64,000 nt of DNA from JAKOWB01 sp038363005. Lineage in GTDB: Bacteria; Pseudomonadota; Alphaproteobacteria; Kiloniellales; JACOMY01. Of this stretch, positions 1 to 8,315 are shown piece by piece. Position 1 is the first letter of the stretch. Each line of letters opens with the position of its first letter. Made by a program: the position numbers and the translations under genes. The stretch is taken from contig JBBQBI010000022.1 in the NCBI GenBank assembly GCA_038363005.1, positions 1 to 64,000 of the forward strand, in the 5' to 3' direction. The notes below the pieces were generated by a model. That model did not search any database, was not told the DNA's origin, and was given only the letters and a program-made list of their open reading frames with translations.

Positions 1-92
1 CCCCAACCCCTCCCCCACGTCGTGGGAGGGGGGCTAACGACAAGACCCTCTTCCCCCTCTCCCGCGCTGCGGGGGAGGGCCGGGGAGGGGGT
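1..92. repeat. GC-rich palindromes, intergenic repeat family B copy 1
   Basis: Two adjacent GC-rich dyads precede the first gene. The first (about 7-30) pairs CCCCTCCC...ACG with CGTGGGAGGGG around a two-base bulge. The second (about 50-91) pairs CCCTC.CCCGC with GCGGG.GAGGG across a GCT loop and is followed by GGGCCGGGGAGGGG. The second unit is closely similar to 55099-55146, so this is a dispersed intergenic repeat. Neither dyad has a T-run, so neither is a classical terminator, although transcription from a gene left of the window may end here. Confidence 0.6.
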
Positions 93-114
93 CTCTCCAA
101 CGAGGATCCGAACC

Positions 115-672
115 ATGACATCCCTCGATACCCTGAAGTCGGCGCTGCCGGACTACGCCAAGGACATCAAGCTGAACCTGGGCAACGTGTTGGGCCCCGG
201 CGCGCTCAGCGAGCAGCAGGTCTGGGGCAGTGCCCTGGCCTCGGCCATCGCCGCGCGCAACGAGACCCTGACCCGCGCCATTGCTGGCGAGGCCGCCGGC
301 AAGCTGTCGGCCGAGGCGACCAACGCCGCCAAGGCGGCGGCCGCCATCATGGCGATGAACAACATCTACTATCGCTTCGTCCATCTGACGCCCAAGGCCG
401 GCTATGGCCAGCTACCGGCGCGGCTGCGGATGAACGCCATCGCCAACTCCGGCGTCGACAAGCTCGACTTCGAGCTCTTCTCGCTCGCTGTCTCGGCGGT
501 CAACGGCTGCGGCCTCTGCATCGAGAGCCACGAGCACGAGGTGCTGCAGAAGGGCGCCACCAAGCAGCAGGTGCAGGACGCCGTGCGCATCGCCGCGGTG
601 ATCCACGCTGCCGCCACGGTGCTGGACGCCGAGGCCGCCCTGGGCCCGGCCCAGGTCGCCGCCGCCGCCTGA
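115..672 (+). CDS. ahpD: AhpD-family alkylhydroperoxidase
   Basis: Predicted 185-residue carboxymuconolactone decarboxylase/AhpD-fold protein. In AhpD a CxxC pair with a nearby His reduces peroxiredoxin AhpC, or peroxides directly. Here the motif reads CGLCIESHEHE with Cys132 and Cys135, and the length fits the family (about 175-185). The reading frame extends upstream to 22, but the ATG at 115 gives the family's usual N-terminus and the upstream part lies in the GC-rich repeat. No AhpC partner is visible; it would have to be left of the window, which I cannot check. A perfect intrinsic terminator follows 17 bases after the stop. Confidence 0.9.
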   Translation: MTSLDTLKSALPDYAKDIKLNLGNVLGPGALSEQQVWGSALASAIAARNETLTRAIAGEAAGKLSAEATNAAKAAAAIMAMNNIYYRFVHLTPKAGYGQLPARLRMNAIANSGVDKLDFELFSLAVSAVNGCGLCIESHEHEVLQKGATKQQVQDAVRIAAVIHAAATVLDAEAALGPAQVAAAA

Positions 673-689
673 TCTCGCGTCGCCAAAGG

Positions 690-725
690 AAAACCCCCGC
701 CGGTCGGCCGACCGGCGGGGGTTTT
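690..725 (+). terminator. Rho-independent terminator after ahpD
   Basis: A perfect 36-base dyad: AAAACCCCCGCCGGTCGG followed by its exact reverse complement ending in GGGGGTTTT. Because the flanks are A4 and T4, it can work in both directions. It also lies 18 bases beyond the stop of the convergent aldolase gene at 744. Confidence 0.9.
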
Positions 726-743
726 GACTTCTCTGGCCTGGCT

Positions 744-1514
744 TCAGTTCTTGAAGCTGGCGTCCTTGCGTTCCATGCGGCGCATCAGGGCCGGCCACTC
801 GTGCTGGCCGCTGGGGTAGTGGCGCGACTGCTGTGCCGCCTTGGTGATCACCGCCGGGCTCGGCATGTGCAGCGGCTGGCCGGTCTGCATGACGGCGAGC
901 TGCGCGCGGCAGGCCTTGTCCAGGTAGTACATTGTGACGAAGGCATCGGCCACGGTCTGACCGGTGGTCAGCAGGCCGTGGTTGCGCAGGATCATCGAGC
1001 GGTGCTCGCCCAGGTCGGCGGCCAGGCGTTCGCACTCGCCCAGGTCGACCGACAGCCCCTCGTACTCGTGGTAGGCGACGTTGCCGGCAAAGCCGAAGGC
1101 GTCCTGCATCACCGGCATCAGGCCGCAAGCGAGCGCCGAGACCGCCATGCCGGCCAGCGTGTGGGTGTGCATGACGCAGGCGACGTCGTGGCGCGCACCG
1201 TGAATGGCACCGTGGATCACGAAGCCGGTGTAGTTGACCGCGTGGCCGATGTTCATGTCGCTGCCGACCGGCTTGCCGTCCAGACCCACCTTGACCAGCG
1301 AGGAGGCGGTGATCTCGTCATAGCCCAGGCCCAGGGGGTTCAGCAGGAAGTGGCCCTCTTCGCCCGGCACGCGGGCGGAGATGTGGTTCCACACCAGGTC
1401 GTCCATGCCGAAGTCGTGCGCCAGGCGATAGGCGCAGGCCAGGTCGACGCGGGTCTGCCACTCGGCTTCGCTCACGCGGGCCTTGGTCAGGGAAAGGGCA
1501 GCGGAAACAGCCAT
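744..1514 (-). CDS. Class II aldolase/adducin-family protein
   Basis: 256-residue protein of the class II (zinc) aldolase/adducin superfamily, which includes fuculose-phosphate aldolase and related decarboxylases and epimerases. The zinc-ligand pattern is visible: MHTHT (His116, His118) and RNHGLLT (His179). The start is the ATG at 1514, which has a GGAGG ribosome site eight bases upstream; the longer frame to 1853 has no such support. It is probably co-transcribed with the small membrane protein ending at 1586. Proteins this close to adducin often carry generic annotation; the substrate cannot be read from sequence. It is convergent with ahpD and shares the bidirectional terminator. Confidence 0.85.
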   Translation of the reverse strand: MAVSAALSLTKARVSEAEWQTRVDLACAYRLAHDFGMDDLVWNHISARVPGEEGHFLLNPLGLGYDEITASSLVKVGLDGKPVGSDMNIGHAVNYTGFVIHGAIHGARHDVACVMHTHTLAGMAVSALACGLMPVMQDAFGFAGNVAYHEYEGLSVDLGECERLAADLGEHRSMILRNHGLLTTGQTVADAFVTMYYLDKACRAQLAVMQTGQPLHMPSPAVITKAAQQSRHYPSGQHEWPALMRRMERKDASFKN

Positions 1515-1585
1515 CTGGGAACCTCCGGCGGCGGGATGTGGCGGCAGTATCGGCCGCCCCGCGCGCCGACGCCAGTGCGGCTGCC

Positions 1586-1789
1586 TCAGACCACCTCGGC
1601 GGCGGCCGCAGGGCTGGTCGGGCCGGGTGCCGGCTCGCGCCCCATCGAGGGGTCGAAGGTGGCGGACGCCGCCAGCACCAGGGCGATGGCCAGCAGGGCG
1701 GTGGCGGTGATCACGCCAACCCGCTTCAGGAAACCAGACAACTCGGAGGGGAAGTGGCTGTAGCCGCGCTGCTCGATCACGCTGATCAT
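1586..1789 (-). CDS. Small single-pass membrane protein, unknown
   Basis: 67-residue predicted protein starting MISVIEQRGY. It has one hydrophobic segment (about residues 27-45, VGVITATALLAIALVLAASA) followed by a Pro/Ala-rich tail. A GAGGG ribosome site precedes the ATG at 1789. It lies 71 bases upstream of the aldolase on the same strand, so the two may form an operon. I do not recognise the family. The hydrophobic segment and good start favour a real gene, but a GC-rich spurious frame is not excluded. Confidence 0.5.
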   Translation of the reverse strand: MISVIEQRGYSHFPSELSGFLKRVGVITATALLAIALVLAASATFDPSMGREPAPGPTSPAAAAEVV

Positions 1790-1977
1790 GGTGCCCTCTG
1801 GTCCTGTGCCGTCGTTCGTAGTCCGTCGCCGGGTGGCGAAACCTCCCCGCCACCAGGACAGCCTCGGCGCGGCGCGTGGCGGCCCGGGGTCGGGACTAAG
1901 GCGATACGGCGGCATTCAGGGGTCGCTGTCCGGTGGCCGCGCTTGTCGCTGGCGGCGGGCTTGGCCTAGTTTGGGGC

Positions 1978-2991
1978 ATGAGCACAGTGAACGAACCGGT
2001 TTTCATCGAGGAGCCGGCGGCCAAGGCGCCCTGGGAACAGGGCTTCGCCGCGGTCTTCGCGCGCGACATCGCCCCCGGCCTGCAGGTGCAGGAGGTGTCG
2101 CGGCTGCGCGCCGTGGCGCTGCTGTGGAAACTGGAAGGCGGCGTGGTGGTGCTGGCGGTGATCACCTGGCTGATCATGAGCTGGACCGACGCGCACTGGG
2201 CCGTGCAGTGGGTCCTCCTGCCGCTGCTGGCCATCTTCCTCGGCTGGTTCGCCAGCCGGGTGCCGCATCTGCTCTATCGCGAGGGGCTGCGCGAGCTGGT
2301 GATGCCGCCGATCTGCGCCTTCCTCGGTGGCCTGACCTATCAGCGCCGCGGCGAGGGCGGCGGCATCGACCCCAAGCGGCTGATGGATGTCGGCCTGATT
2401 CCGCCCGCCTCGCGCTTTACCCTGGAGGACTACTTCGCCGGCCGCTGGCGCGACCTGGCTTGGGAGATGGTCGAGCTGCGGGTGATCCGCGAGACCTCGG
2501 GCAGCAGCAGCGGCGGCAAGAGCACCCGCACCGTCTATCGCGGGCTGCTGCTGCGCATGCTGGTGCCGGTCACCTTCCAGGGCGTCGTGGTGGTCAGCCG
2601 CGACTACGGCAAGCTAGGCAACGAGCTGGCCGCGCTGGCCGGCCTGGGCCGCTCGCTGGCCCGCGTGCCGCTGCCGCCGGGTGCCTTCGAGGAGCACTTC
2701 GAGGTGCGCAGCGACGGCCAGGCCAAGCTGGACGAGCTGCTGACCGAACCGGTGCTGGCCGCCCTGCTGCAGCTCGACCAGACGCGCGGCGGCAAGGGGC
2801 TGACGGCGGCCTTCGTCGACGGCGCCTGCTTTGTCGCCCTGCCGCTGCGCCAGGACCTTTTCGAGTTCGGCTCGCTGTTCCGCTCCACCTACAAGGTGGC
2901 GGCCGACCTGCACGAGATCCTGTTCCAGGCCACGCTGCCACGCCGCATCATCGATGCGCTGAATGGCGAAGCGCCAGCCAAGGTGATCTGA
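1978..2991 (+). CDS. DUF3137-like membrane protein
   Basis: 337-residue protein with two closely spaced membrane segments near residues 45-65 and 72-90, then a long soluble C-terminal domain that includes a Gly/Ser patch (SGSSSGGKST). This two-helix-then-soluble layout and the ending fit the DUF3137 family, whose function is unknown. The ATG at 1978 is preferred to the upstream frame start because it directly precedes a typical charged N-terminus. The stop is followed two bases later by the esterase ATG, so the two genes are almost certainly co-transcribed. The divergent partner on the left is the small membrane protein. Confidence 0.7.
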   Translation: MSTVNEPVFIEEPAAKAPWEQGFAAVFARDIAPGLQVQEVSRLRAVALLWKLEGGVVVLAVITWLIMSWTDAHWAVQWVLLPLLAIFLGWFASRVPHLLYREGLRELVMPPICAFLGGLTYQRRGEGGGIDPKRLMDVGLIPPASRFTLEDYFAGRWRDLAWEMVELRVIRETSGSSSGGKSTRTVYRGLLLRMLVPVTFQGVVVVSRDYGKLGNELAALAGLGRSLARVPLPPGAFEEHFEVRSDGQAKLDELLTEPVLAALLQLDQTRGGKGLTAAFVDGACFVALPLRQDLFEFGSLFRSTYKVAADLHEILFQATLPRRIIDALNGEAPAKVI

Positions 2992-2993
2992 CG

Positions 2994-3950
2994 ATGGACA
3001 GCCTGCCGAGCTTCCCCGGTGTGGTCGACCCCGAGATGGCCGCCGCGCTCGGTCTGCAGCCAGCCTGGAGCGTGGCGATCAACGCCGTCTGGGCCAAGGA
3101 CCTGGCGATGATGCGGCTGCTGTTCGACCAGGGCCGCGTGTTCTGGAACGACGGCACGCCCACCTTGCCGCGCGTGGTGGACCTGACGCTGCCGCGCCCC
3201 GGGCGGGATGTGCCGCTGCGGCTCTACGATCCGGTGGGTGACGGCAAGCCCCGGCCGGCCCTGGTGTTCCTGCACGGCGGCGGCTACGTGGTCGGCACGC
3301 TCGACACCCACGACGTGATCTGCCGCGCGCTGGCCAGGGCCTCGGGCCATATCGTGGTCAACGTCGACTACGCGCTGTCGCCGGAGTTCAAGTTCCCGCG
3401 CGCCATCGAGGAGGTCGTGGCCGTCGGCCGCTGGCTGAAGGCGCTGGGCGCCGAGTGGGGCATCGATCCGGCCCGCGTCGCGGTCGGCGGCGATTCGGCT
3501 GGCGCCGGCATCTCCATGGGTGCCCTGCTGAGCCAGCGCGACCTGTTCCAGGCTGCCTGGCTGGTCTATGGCAGCTACAGCGCCGAGGAGACGCCGTCGC
3601 GCCGGCTGTTTTCCGGGCCGGAGTGGGGCCTGACGTCGGAGTACCGGACCTTCTATCGCAATGCCTACTACGCCCGGCCGGAGGATGCGCAGGACCCGCG
3701 CGCCGTGGCCTGCAATGCCACCGATCTTGCCGGCTTGCCGCCGGCGCTGCTGGCGCCAGCCGAACTCGACCCGCTGCGCGATGACTCCTACGTCCTGGCC
3801 GAGCGGCTCAAGGCCGCCGGCGGCAGCGCCGAGGTCATTCCCTACCTCGGCTGCTATCACGGCTTCCTGCACATGACCAAGCACCTGGGCAAGGCGCGCC
3901 AGGCCATCGCCGACGGCGCCGCCTTCCTGCGCCGGGTGCTGGGCGACTAA
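2994..3950 (+). CDS. HSL-type alpha/beta hydrolase (esterase)
   Basis: 318-residue alpha/beta hydrolase of the hormone-sensitive-lipase (family IV) type, typically a short-chain carboxylesterase. The oxyanion-hole motif HGGGYV begins at His94, the nucleophile elbow is GDSAG (Ser168), and the remaining triad candidates are Asp259 (DPLRDD) and His289 (YHGF). Spacing and length are normal for the family, so it should be active. It has no signal peptide and is expected in the cytoplasm. It starts two bases after the DUF3137 stop. The substrate is unknown. Confidence 0.88.
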   Translation: MDSLPSFPGVVDPEMAAALGLQPAWSVAINAVWAKDLAMMRLLFDQGRVFWNDGTPTLPRVVDLTLPRPGRDVPLRLYDPVGDGKPRPALVFLHGGGYVVGTLDTHDVICRALARASGHIVVNVDYALSPEFKFPRAIEEVVAVGRWLKALGAEWGIDPARVAVGGDSAGAGISMGALLSQRDLFQAAWLVYGSYSAEETPSRRLFSGPEWGLTSEYRTFYRNAYYARPEDAQDPRAVACNATDLAGLPPALLAPAELDPLRDDSYVLAERLKAAGGSAEVIPYLGCYHGFLHMTKHLGKARQAIADGAAFLRRVLGD

Positions 3951-4096
3951 GCCTGGCGCGACTTGTCTGGCGACAAAACTCTGCCAGCCGCGGGGCGCCC
4001 GAACCGCGACCGGGCGTTGCACCGCCGCGGGGCCGGAGCTAGTGTCGCGCGCCTGCGACCGGACCGGCCGGCCGCGCCAGCCTGGAGTTGCAGATC

Positions 4097-5299
4097 ATGG
4101 CCTTCATCGCCGACCGTCTCGGCCGCATCAAGCCCTCGGCCACCATCGCGGTGTCCACCAAGGCGCGCGAGCTGAAAGCGGCCGGCATGGACGTCATCGG
4201 CCTGGGGGCCGGCGAGCCCGACTTCGACACGCCGGACAACATCAAGGAAGCGGCGATCAAGGCGATCCGGAGCGGTGACACCAAGTACACCGCGGTGGAC
4301 GGCACCCCGGCGCTGAAGGCCGCCATCGTCGCCAAGCTGAAGCGCGAGAACGGCCTGAGCTACACGCCCGACCAGGTGATCGTCGGCACCGGTGGCAAGC
4401 AGGTGCTCTACAACGCGCTGATGGCGACGCTCAACCCGGGCGACCAGGTGGTCATCCCGGCGCCCTACTGGGTCAGCTATCCCGAGATGGTGGCGCTGGC
4501 CGAGGGCGAGCCGGTGGCGATCGACTGCCCGGCCAACAACGGCTTCAAGCTGATGCCCGAAGACCTGGAGCAGGCGATCACGCCAAAGACCAAGTGGCTG
4601 ATCCTCAACAGCCCCTCCAACCCGACCGGCGCGGCCTACACCGCCGACGAGCTGAAGGCCCTGGCCGAGGTGCTGCGCCGCCACCCGCAGGTGCATGTGC
4701 TGACCGACGACATGTACGAGCACCTGGTCTATGACGGCTTCAAGTTCGCCACCATGGCGCAGGTGGCGCCCGACCTCTATGACCGCACATTGACGATGAA
4801 CGGCGTCTCCAAGGCCTATTGCATGACCGGCTGGCGCATCGGCTACGGCGCCGGGCCCAAGGCGCTGGTCAAGGCCATGACGACGATCCAGAGCCAGTCG
4901 ACCTCCAATCCCTCCTCGGTCAGCCAGGCCGCGGCGGTCGAGGCGCTGAACGGCCCGCAGGACTTCATCCCGCGCAACAACGAGCACTTCAAGGCGCGCC
5001 GCGACCTGGTGGTGGCCGAGCTGAACAAGGCAGTTGGCCTGCACTGTCACAAGCCGGAGGGTGCCTTCTACGTCTATCCCTCCTGCGCCGGCACGCTGGG
5101 CAAGAAGACCCCGGGCGGCAAGGTGATCAAGACCGACGAGGACTTCGTCACCTACCTGCTGGAGGACAGCGGCGTGGCCGTGGTGCAGGGCTCCGCCTTC
5201 GGCCTGGCGCCCTATTTCCGCATCTCCTACGCCACCGCGACCGAGGTGCTGGCGGAAGCTTGCCGGCGCATCCAGGCGGCCTGCGCGAAACTGACCTGA
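4097..5299 (+). CDS. Class Ib aspartate-type aminotransferase
   Basis: 400-residue PLP-dependent fold-type I aminotransferase. The N-terminus (ADRLGRIKPSATIAVSTKA) and the segment LGAGEPDFDTP are hallmarks of the class Ib aspartate/prephenate aminotransferases of alphaproteobacteria and Thermus. The PLP-binding Lys is Lys239 in NGVSKAYCMTGWRIGYG, and the substrate-carboxylate Arg lies near residue 375 in FRISYA. The start is the ATG at 4097 with GGAG ten bases upstream; an in-frame TTG at 4088 is less likely. It probably makes aspartate or glutamate by transamination and is followed 14 bases later by panE on the same strand. Confidence 0.92.
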   Translation: MAFIADRLGRIKPSATIAVSTKARELKAAGMDVIGLGAGEPDFDTPDNIKEAAIKAIRSGDTKYTAVDGTPALKAAIVAKLKRENGLSYTPDQVIVGTGGKQVLYNALMATLNPGDQVVIPAPYWVSYPEMVALAEGEPVAIDCPANNGFKLMPEDLEQAITPKTKWLILNSPSNPTGAAYTADELKALAEVLRRHPQVHVLTDDMYEHLVYDGFKFATMAQVAPDLYDRTLTMNGVSKAYCMTGWRIGYGAGPKALVKAMTTIQSQSTSNPSSVSQAAAVEALNGPQDFIPRNNEHFKARRDLVVAELNKAVGLHCHKPEGAFYVYPSCAGTLGKKTPGGKVIKTDEDFVTYLLEDSGVAVVQGSAFGLAPYFRISYATATEVLAEACRRIQAACAKLT

Positions 5300-5313
5300 A
5301 GGGCGGCAGCAGC

Positions 5314-6237
5314 ATGCGGATCGGGATCCTCGGCACTGGCGGTGTCGGCGGCTACTTCGGCGGCCGCCTGGCCAAGGCTGGGCACTCCGTCACCTTCGTC
5401 GCCCGTGGCGCGCACGGCGCGGCGCTGCAGGCCAATGGCCTTGCGGTGGAAAGCCCGCTCGGCGACTTCAGCGTCAAGCCGGTCAGCGTGGTCGAACGGC
5501 CGGAGATGCTGGGCCCGCAGGACGTGGTGCTGAACTGCGTCAAGCTGTGGGACCTGGAGGCCAGCGGCCGCTCGCTCGCCACCTCGGGCATCGGCGAGGC
5601 GCTGGTGATCCCGATCCAGAACGGCGTCGAGGCGGCCGAGATCCTGACCGGTGCGCTGCCCGACCGCCAGGTGGCGCAGGGCATCGCCTATATCCCGGCC
5701 GAAATTGCCCGCCCCGGTGTGATCCGCCACAACGGCAAGTTCGCCAAGCTGGCCTTCGGCGCCCGCCATCCGGCGCAACAGCCGGTGATCACGCAGCTGG
5801 TGCAGGCGCTGCAGGCAGCCGGTAGCGAGGCGGCGGAGAGCGGCAACATCCAGCTCGACCTTTGGCGCAAGTTCCTCATGCTCTCGACTCTGGCCAGCGT
5901 CACCGCATTGAAGCGCCAGCCGATCGGGCCGATCCGCAGCACGCCGGAGGGCTCCGCCCTGATCGACGCGCTGATCGCCGAGGCGGCGGCGGTGGGCCGC
6001 GCCAGCGGCGCCGCGCTGCCGGCTGGCATCGAGGCCGAGACGCGCAAGACGTTGGATGCCCTGCCTGACCACATGCGTGCCTCCATGGCGCAGGACCTGG
6101 AGAAGGGTGGCCGCCTGGAGCTGCCATGGCTGGCCGGCGCGGTGCAGCGCCTGGCGGGCGAGCACAACGTCTGCGTGGCGCGGACCAAGGAAGTCGTCGA
6201 GGCGCTGACGCCCTTTCAGATGGGGACGGCGGGGTAA
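5314..6237 (+). CDS. panE: 2-dehydropantoate 2-reductase
   Basis: 307-residue ketopantoate reductase of the PanE/ApbA family, which reduces 2-dehydropantoate to pantoate with NADPH on the pantothenate/CoA pathway. The N-terminal Rossmann motif GTGGVGGYFGG (from residue 7), the VKLWD segment holding the conserved Lys, the QNGVE motif and the C-terminal helical domain with LWRKFLML are all present, and the length matches. Many bacterial paralogs act on other 2-oxoacids, so pantothenate synthesis is likely but not certain. A ribosome site (GGGCGGCAGC) sits in the 14-base gap after the aminotransferase. Confidence 0.85.
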   Translation: MRIGILGTGGVGGYFGGRLAKAGHSVTFVARGAHGAALQANGLAVESPLGDFSVKPVSVVERPEMLGPQDVVLNCVKLWDLEASGRSLATSGIGEALVIPIQNGVEAAEILTGALPDRQVAQGIAYIPAEIARPGVIRHNGKFAKLAFGARHPAQQPVITQLVQALQAAGSEAAESGNIQLDLWRKFLMLSTLASVTALKRQPIGPIRSTPEGSALIDALIAEAAAVGRASGAALPAGIEAETRKTLDALPDHMRASMAQDLEKGGRLELPWLAGAVQRLAGEHNVCVARTKEVVEALTPFQMGTAG

Positions 6238-6245
6238 CAGCCTCT

Positions 6246-6373
6246 GGCCCATCCTTCGAGACGCCCGGCTACGCCGGGCTCAGGATGAGGTCCCTGCGTT
6301 TGTCATCGCTTGCACCGACCTCATCCTGAGAAGCGCTGCGTAGCAGCGCGTCTCGAAGGATGGGCCAGCAGCA
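6246..6373. repeat. Nested palindromic element, repeat family A copy 1
   Basis: Between panE and the TRAP operon, a 121-base element is bounded by a perfect 20-base inverted repeat, TGGCCCATCCTTCGAGACGC at 6246-6265 and its complement at 6347-6366. Inside lies a second perfect pair, CTCAGGATGAGG (6279-6290) with CCTCATCCTGAG (6319-6330), plus two short hairpins (GCCCGGC/GCCGGGC and GCGCTGC/GCAGCGC). A second, decayed copy is at 30078-30208, and the similarity runs a few bases past the right arm (CCAG.AGCACCG). It fits a dispersed intergenic palindrome or MITE-like unit. It could also terminate the two convergent transcripts that meet here. Confidence 0.85.
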
Positions 6374-6384
6374 CCGGTGCCCTG

Positions 6385-7677
6385 CTACCGCAGTTCCGGC
6401 CCGAAGGCGGCGTCGGGCAGCACGGTGGAGATCCAGGGCACATAGGTGATCAGGATCAGGAAGGCCATCAGCACGGCCAGCCAGGGCAGCGAGGCCTTGG
6501 CCACCTGGATCAGCTCCATGCGGGCAATGCCCGACATGACGAAGAGGTTGAGGCCGACCGGTGGCGTCACCATGCCGATCTCCAGGTTCACCACCATGAT
6601 GATGCCCAGGTGCACCGGATCGATGCCCAGCTTGGTGGCGATGGGGAACAGGATCGGCGCCAGGATCAGGATGATGCCGGTCGGCTCCATGAAGCAGCCG
6701 GCGACCAGCAGCAGGATATTGACGACGATCAGGAAGACCCAGGGCTGCAGCTGGGCGGCGGCGATCGATTCGGCGATGGTCTGCGGGATCTGCTCGGTGG
6801 TCAGCACATGGGCGAAGAGCAGTGCGTTGGCGATGATGAACATCAGCATCACCGTGGTCTTCGAGGCCGAGACCAGCACCTTGGGCACGTCCTTCAGCCC
6901 GATGTCGCGGTAGACGAAGACGGCGATGATGAAGGCATAGACGGCACTGACCGCCGCCGCCTCGGTCGGGGTGAAGATGCCGCCGTAGATGCCGCCCAGG
7001 ATGATGACCAGCAGCAGCAGGCCCCAGACCGCATCGCGGAAGGCGCGCCAGCGTTCGCCCCAGGAAGCGCGCGGCTGGCGCGGCAGGTCGAGCATGCGGG
7101 CGCGCACGTAGATGGCGATCATCAGCATGACGGCCAGCAGAATGCCCGGCAGGATGCCGGCGGTGAACAGGCGGCCGACCGAGGTTTCGGTGGTGGCGCC
7201 ATAGACCACCAGCACGATGGAGGGCGGGATCAGGATGCCCAGCGTGCCGGCGTTGACGATCACGCCGGTGGCGAAGTTCTTGGTGTAGCCGGCGCGCATC
7301 ATGCCGTCGATCACCAGCGTGCCGATGGCCACCACGGTGGCCGGCGAGGAGCCGGAGACCGCGGCAAACAGCATGCAGGCGAAGACCGCGGCGATGGCCA
7401 GGCCGCCGCGCAGGTGCCCCAGCATGGCGATAGCGAAGGTGATGATGCGCCGCGCCACGCCGCCGGTGGTCAGGAACACACCGGCCAGGATGAAGAAGGG
7501 GATGGAGAGCAGCGTATAGTGCTCGCTGGTCTCGTAGACCTTGAGCGCCAGCGAGGCCACCGAGTCGGTGGCATAGAGCTGCAGCGTGATGATCGAGGAG
7601 AGGCCGAGCGCCGCGGCGATCGGCATGCCGATCGCCATGAGGACGAAGAGCAGCGCGAAGAGCGTTGCGGTGATCAT
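6385..7677 (-). CDS. dctM: TRAP transporter large permease (DctM type)
   Basis: 430-residue integral membrane protein, very hydrophobic throughout, with the features of DctM. These include repeated proline/glycine-rich motifs (IPFFILAG, GSSPATVVAIG, ILIPPSIVL, MEPTGIILILAPILFP, TPPVGLNLFVM) and about twelve to fourteen membrane segments. In TRAP systems this subunit forms the sodium-coupled channel. Its ATG overlaps the last four bases of dctQ, so the two are translationally coupled. The gene symbol denotes the family; the substrate is unknown and is often a carboxylate or sialate-like acid. The 3' end abuts the palindromic repeat. Confidence 0.93.
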   Translation of the reverse strand: MITATLFALLFVLMAIGMPIAAALGLSSIITLQLYATDSVASLALKVYETSEHYTLLSIPFFILAGVFLTTGGVARRIITFAIAMLGHLRGGLAIAAVFACMLFAAVSGSSPATVVAIGTLVIDGMMRAGYTKNFATGVIVNAGTLGILIPPSIVLVVYGATTETSVGRLFTAGILPGILLAVMLMIAIYVRARMLDLPRQPRASWGERWRAFRDAVWGLLLLVIILGGIYGGIFTPTEAAAVSAVYAFIIAVFVYRDIGLKDVPKVLVSASKTTVMLMFIIANALLFAHVLTTEQIPQTIAESIAAAQLQPWVFLIVVNILLLVAGCFMEPTGIILILAPILFPIATKLGIDPVHLGIIMVVNLEIGMVTPPVGLNLFVMSGIARMELIQVAKASLPWLAVLMAFLILITYVPWISTVLPDAAFGPELR

Positions 7678-8240
7678 GGCCGCTTCGCCTCGCTGTCCGC
7701 GGTGTCGTCACGCGACGACTGGTTGATCTCGCTCGCCAGCGAGTCCTTGGCTTCGTCGGCCAGGTGCATGGTCATCTGCTGGCCGGTGATCAGGCGGATC
7801 AGCACCTGCAGGAAGCGCAGCGCCGCCAGCGCGAGGCCGACCGGGACGATGACGGTGGGGATCCAGCGCGGGATCGGCAGGTCCTGCATCAGCACGCCGA
7901 TCTTCAGCAGCTTGGCGGTGTACTGCCAGCCGCCGTAGATCAGATAGCCGCAGTAGACCAGGCAGAGCAGCACCGCGACGATGGCCAGGATGCGGCCGAC
8001 CTTGGGCGGCAGCAGGCGGACGAAGGCGTCGACGCCGATGTGGCTGCCGGTGCGGATGCCGTAGGAGATGCCGAGGAAGATGAGCCAGGCGAAGCAGACC
8101 ACGGTCAGCTCGAGCGCCCAGGTGAAGCTGTCGTTGAAGACGTAACGCGCCACCACCTGCACAAAGGTGACGACGGTCATCACTGCGAGCAGCGTCGCCA
8201 GTGCGATGCTCTCGAAGCGGTCGAGCAACCGGAAGACCAT
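7674..8240 (-). CDS. dctQ: TRAP transporter small permease (DctQ type)
   Basis: 188-residue protein with four predicted membrane helices, the usual DctQ layout. The family signature region (residues about 40-70, with ELTVVCFAWLIFLGISYGIRTGSHI split across it) is recognisable, including the F-A-W-L segment and the Gly-His before helix 3. The C-terminal tail is charged and lies in the cytoplasm. It overlaps dctM by four bases (ATGA). It is separated from dctP by 75 bases that contain a strong stem-loop. Together with dctM it forms the membrane part of the transporter. Confidence 0.92.
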   Translation of the reverse strand: MVFRLLDRFESIALATLLAVMTVVTFVQVVARYVFNDSFTWALELTVVCFAWLIFLGISYGIRTGSHIGVDAFVRLLPPKVGRILAIVAVLLCLVYCGYLIYGGWQYTAKLLKIGVLMQDLPIPRWIPTVIVPVGLALAALRFLQVLIRLITGQQMTMHLADEAKDSLASEINQSSRDDTADSEAKRP

Positions 8241-8274
8241 GACGCCTCCCCCCGGGGACGCAGGTCCGCAGGCT

Positions 8275-8304
8275 CCGGGGCGCGACGGTCGCGCCGCGCC
8301 CCGG
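8275..8304 (-). promoter_or_regulatory. Intercistronic stem-loop between dctP and dctQ
   Basis: A perfect 10-bp stem, CCGGGGCGCG (8275-8284) with CGCGCCCCGG (8295-8304), closes a ten-base loop. It begins 11 bases after the dctP stop on the transcript strand and has no U-run, so it is unlikely to be a full terminator. Its position suggests 3'-end protection of the binding-protein message, as described for other binding-protein operons. Similar elements follow the other two binding-protein genes in this window. Confidence 0.65.
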
Positions 8305-8315
8305 CTCCTAGCGGA

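Noticed and set aside
412..1128. Long minus and plus frames over ahpD and the aldolase (for example 412-1128)
   Set aside because: They overlap well-supported genes in other frames and have Arg/Gly/Ala-rich low-complexity translations.
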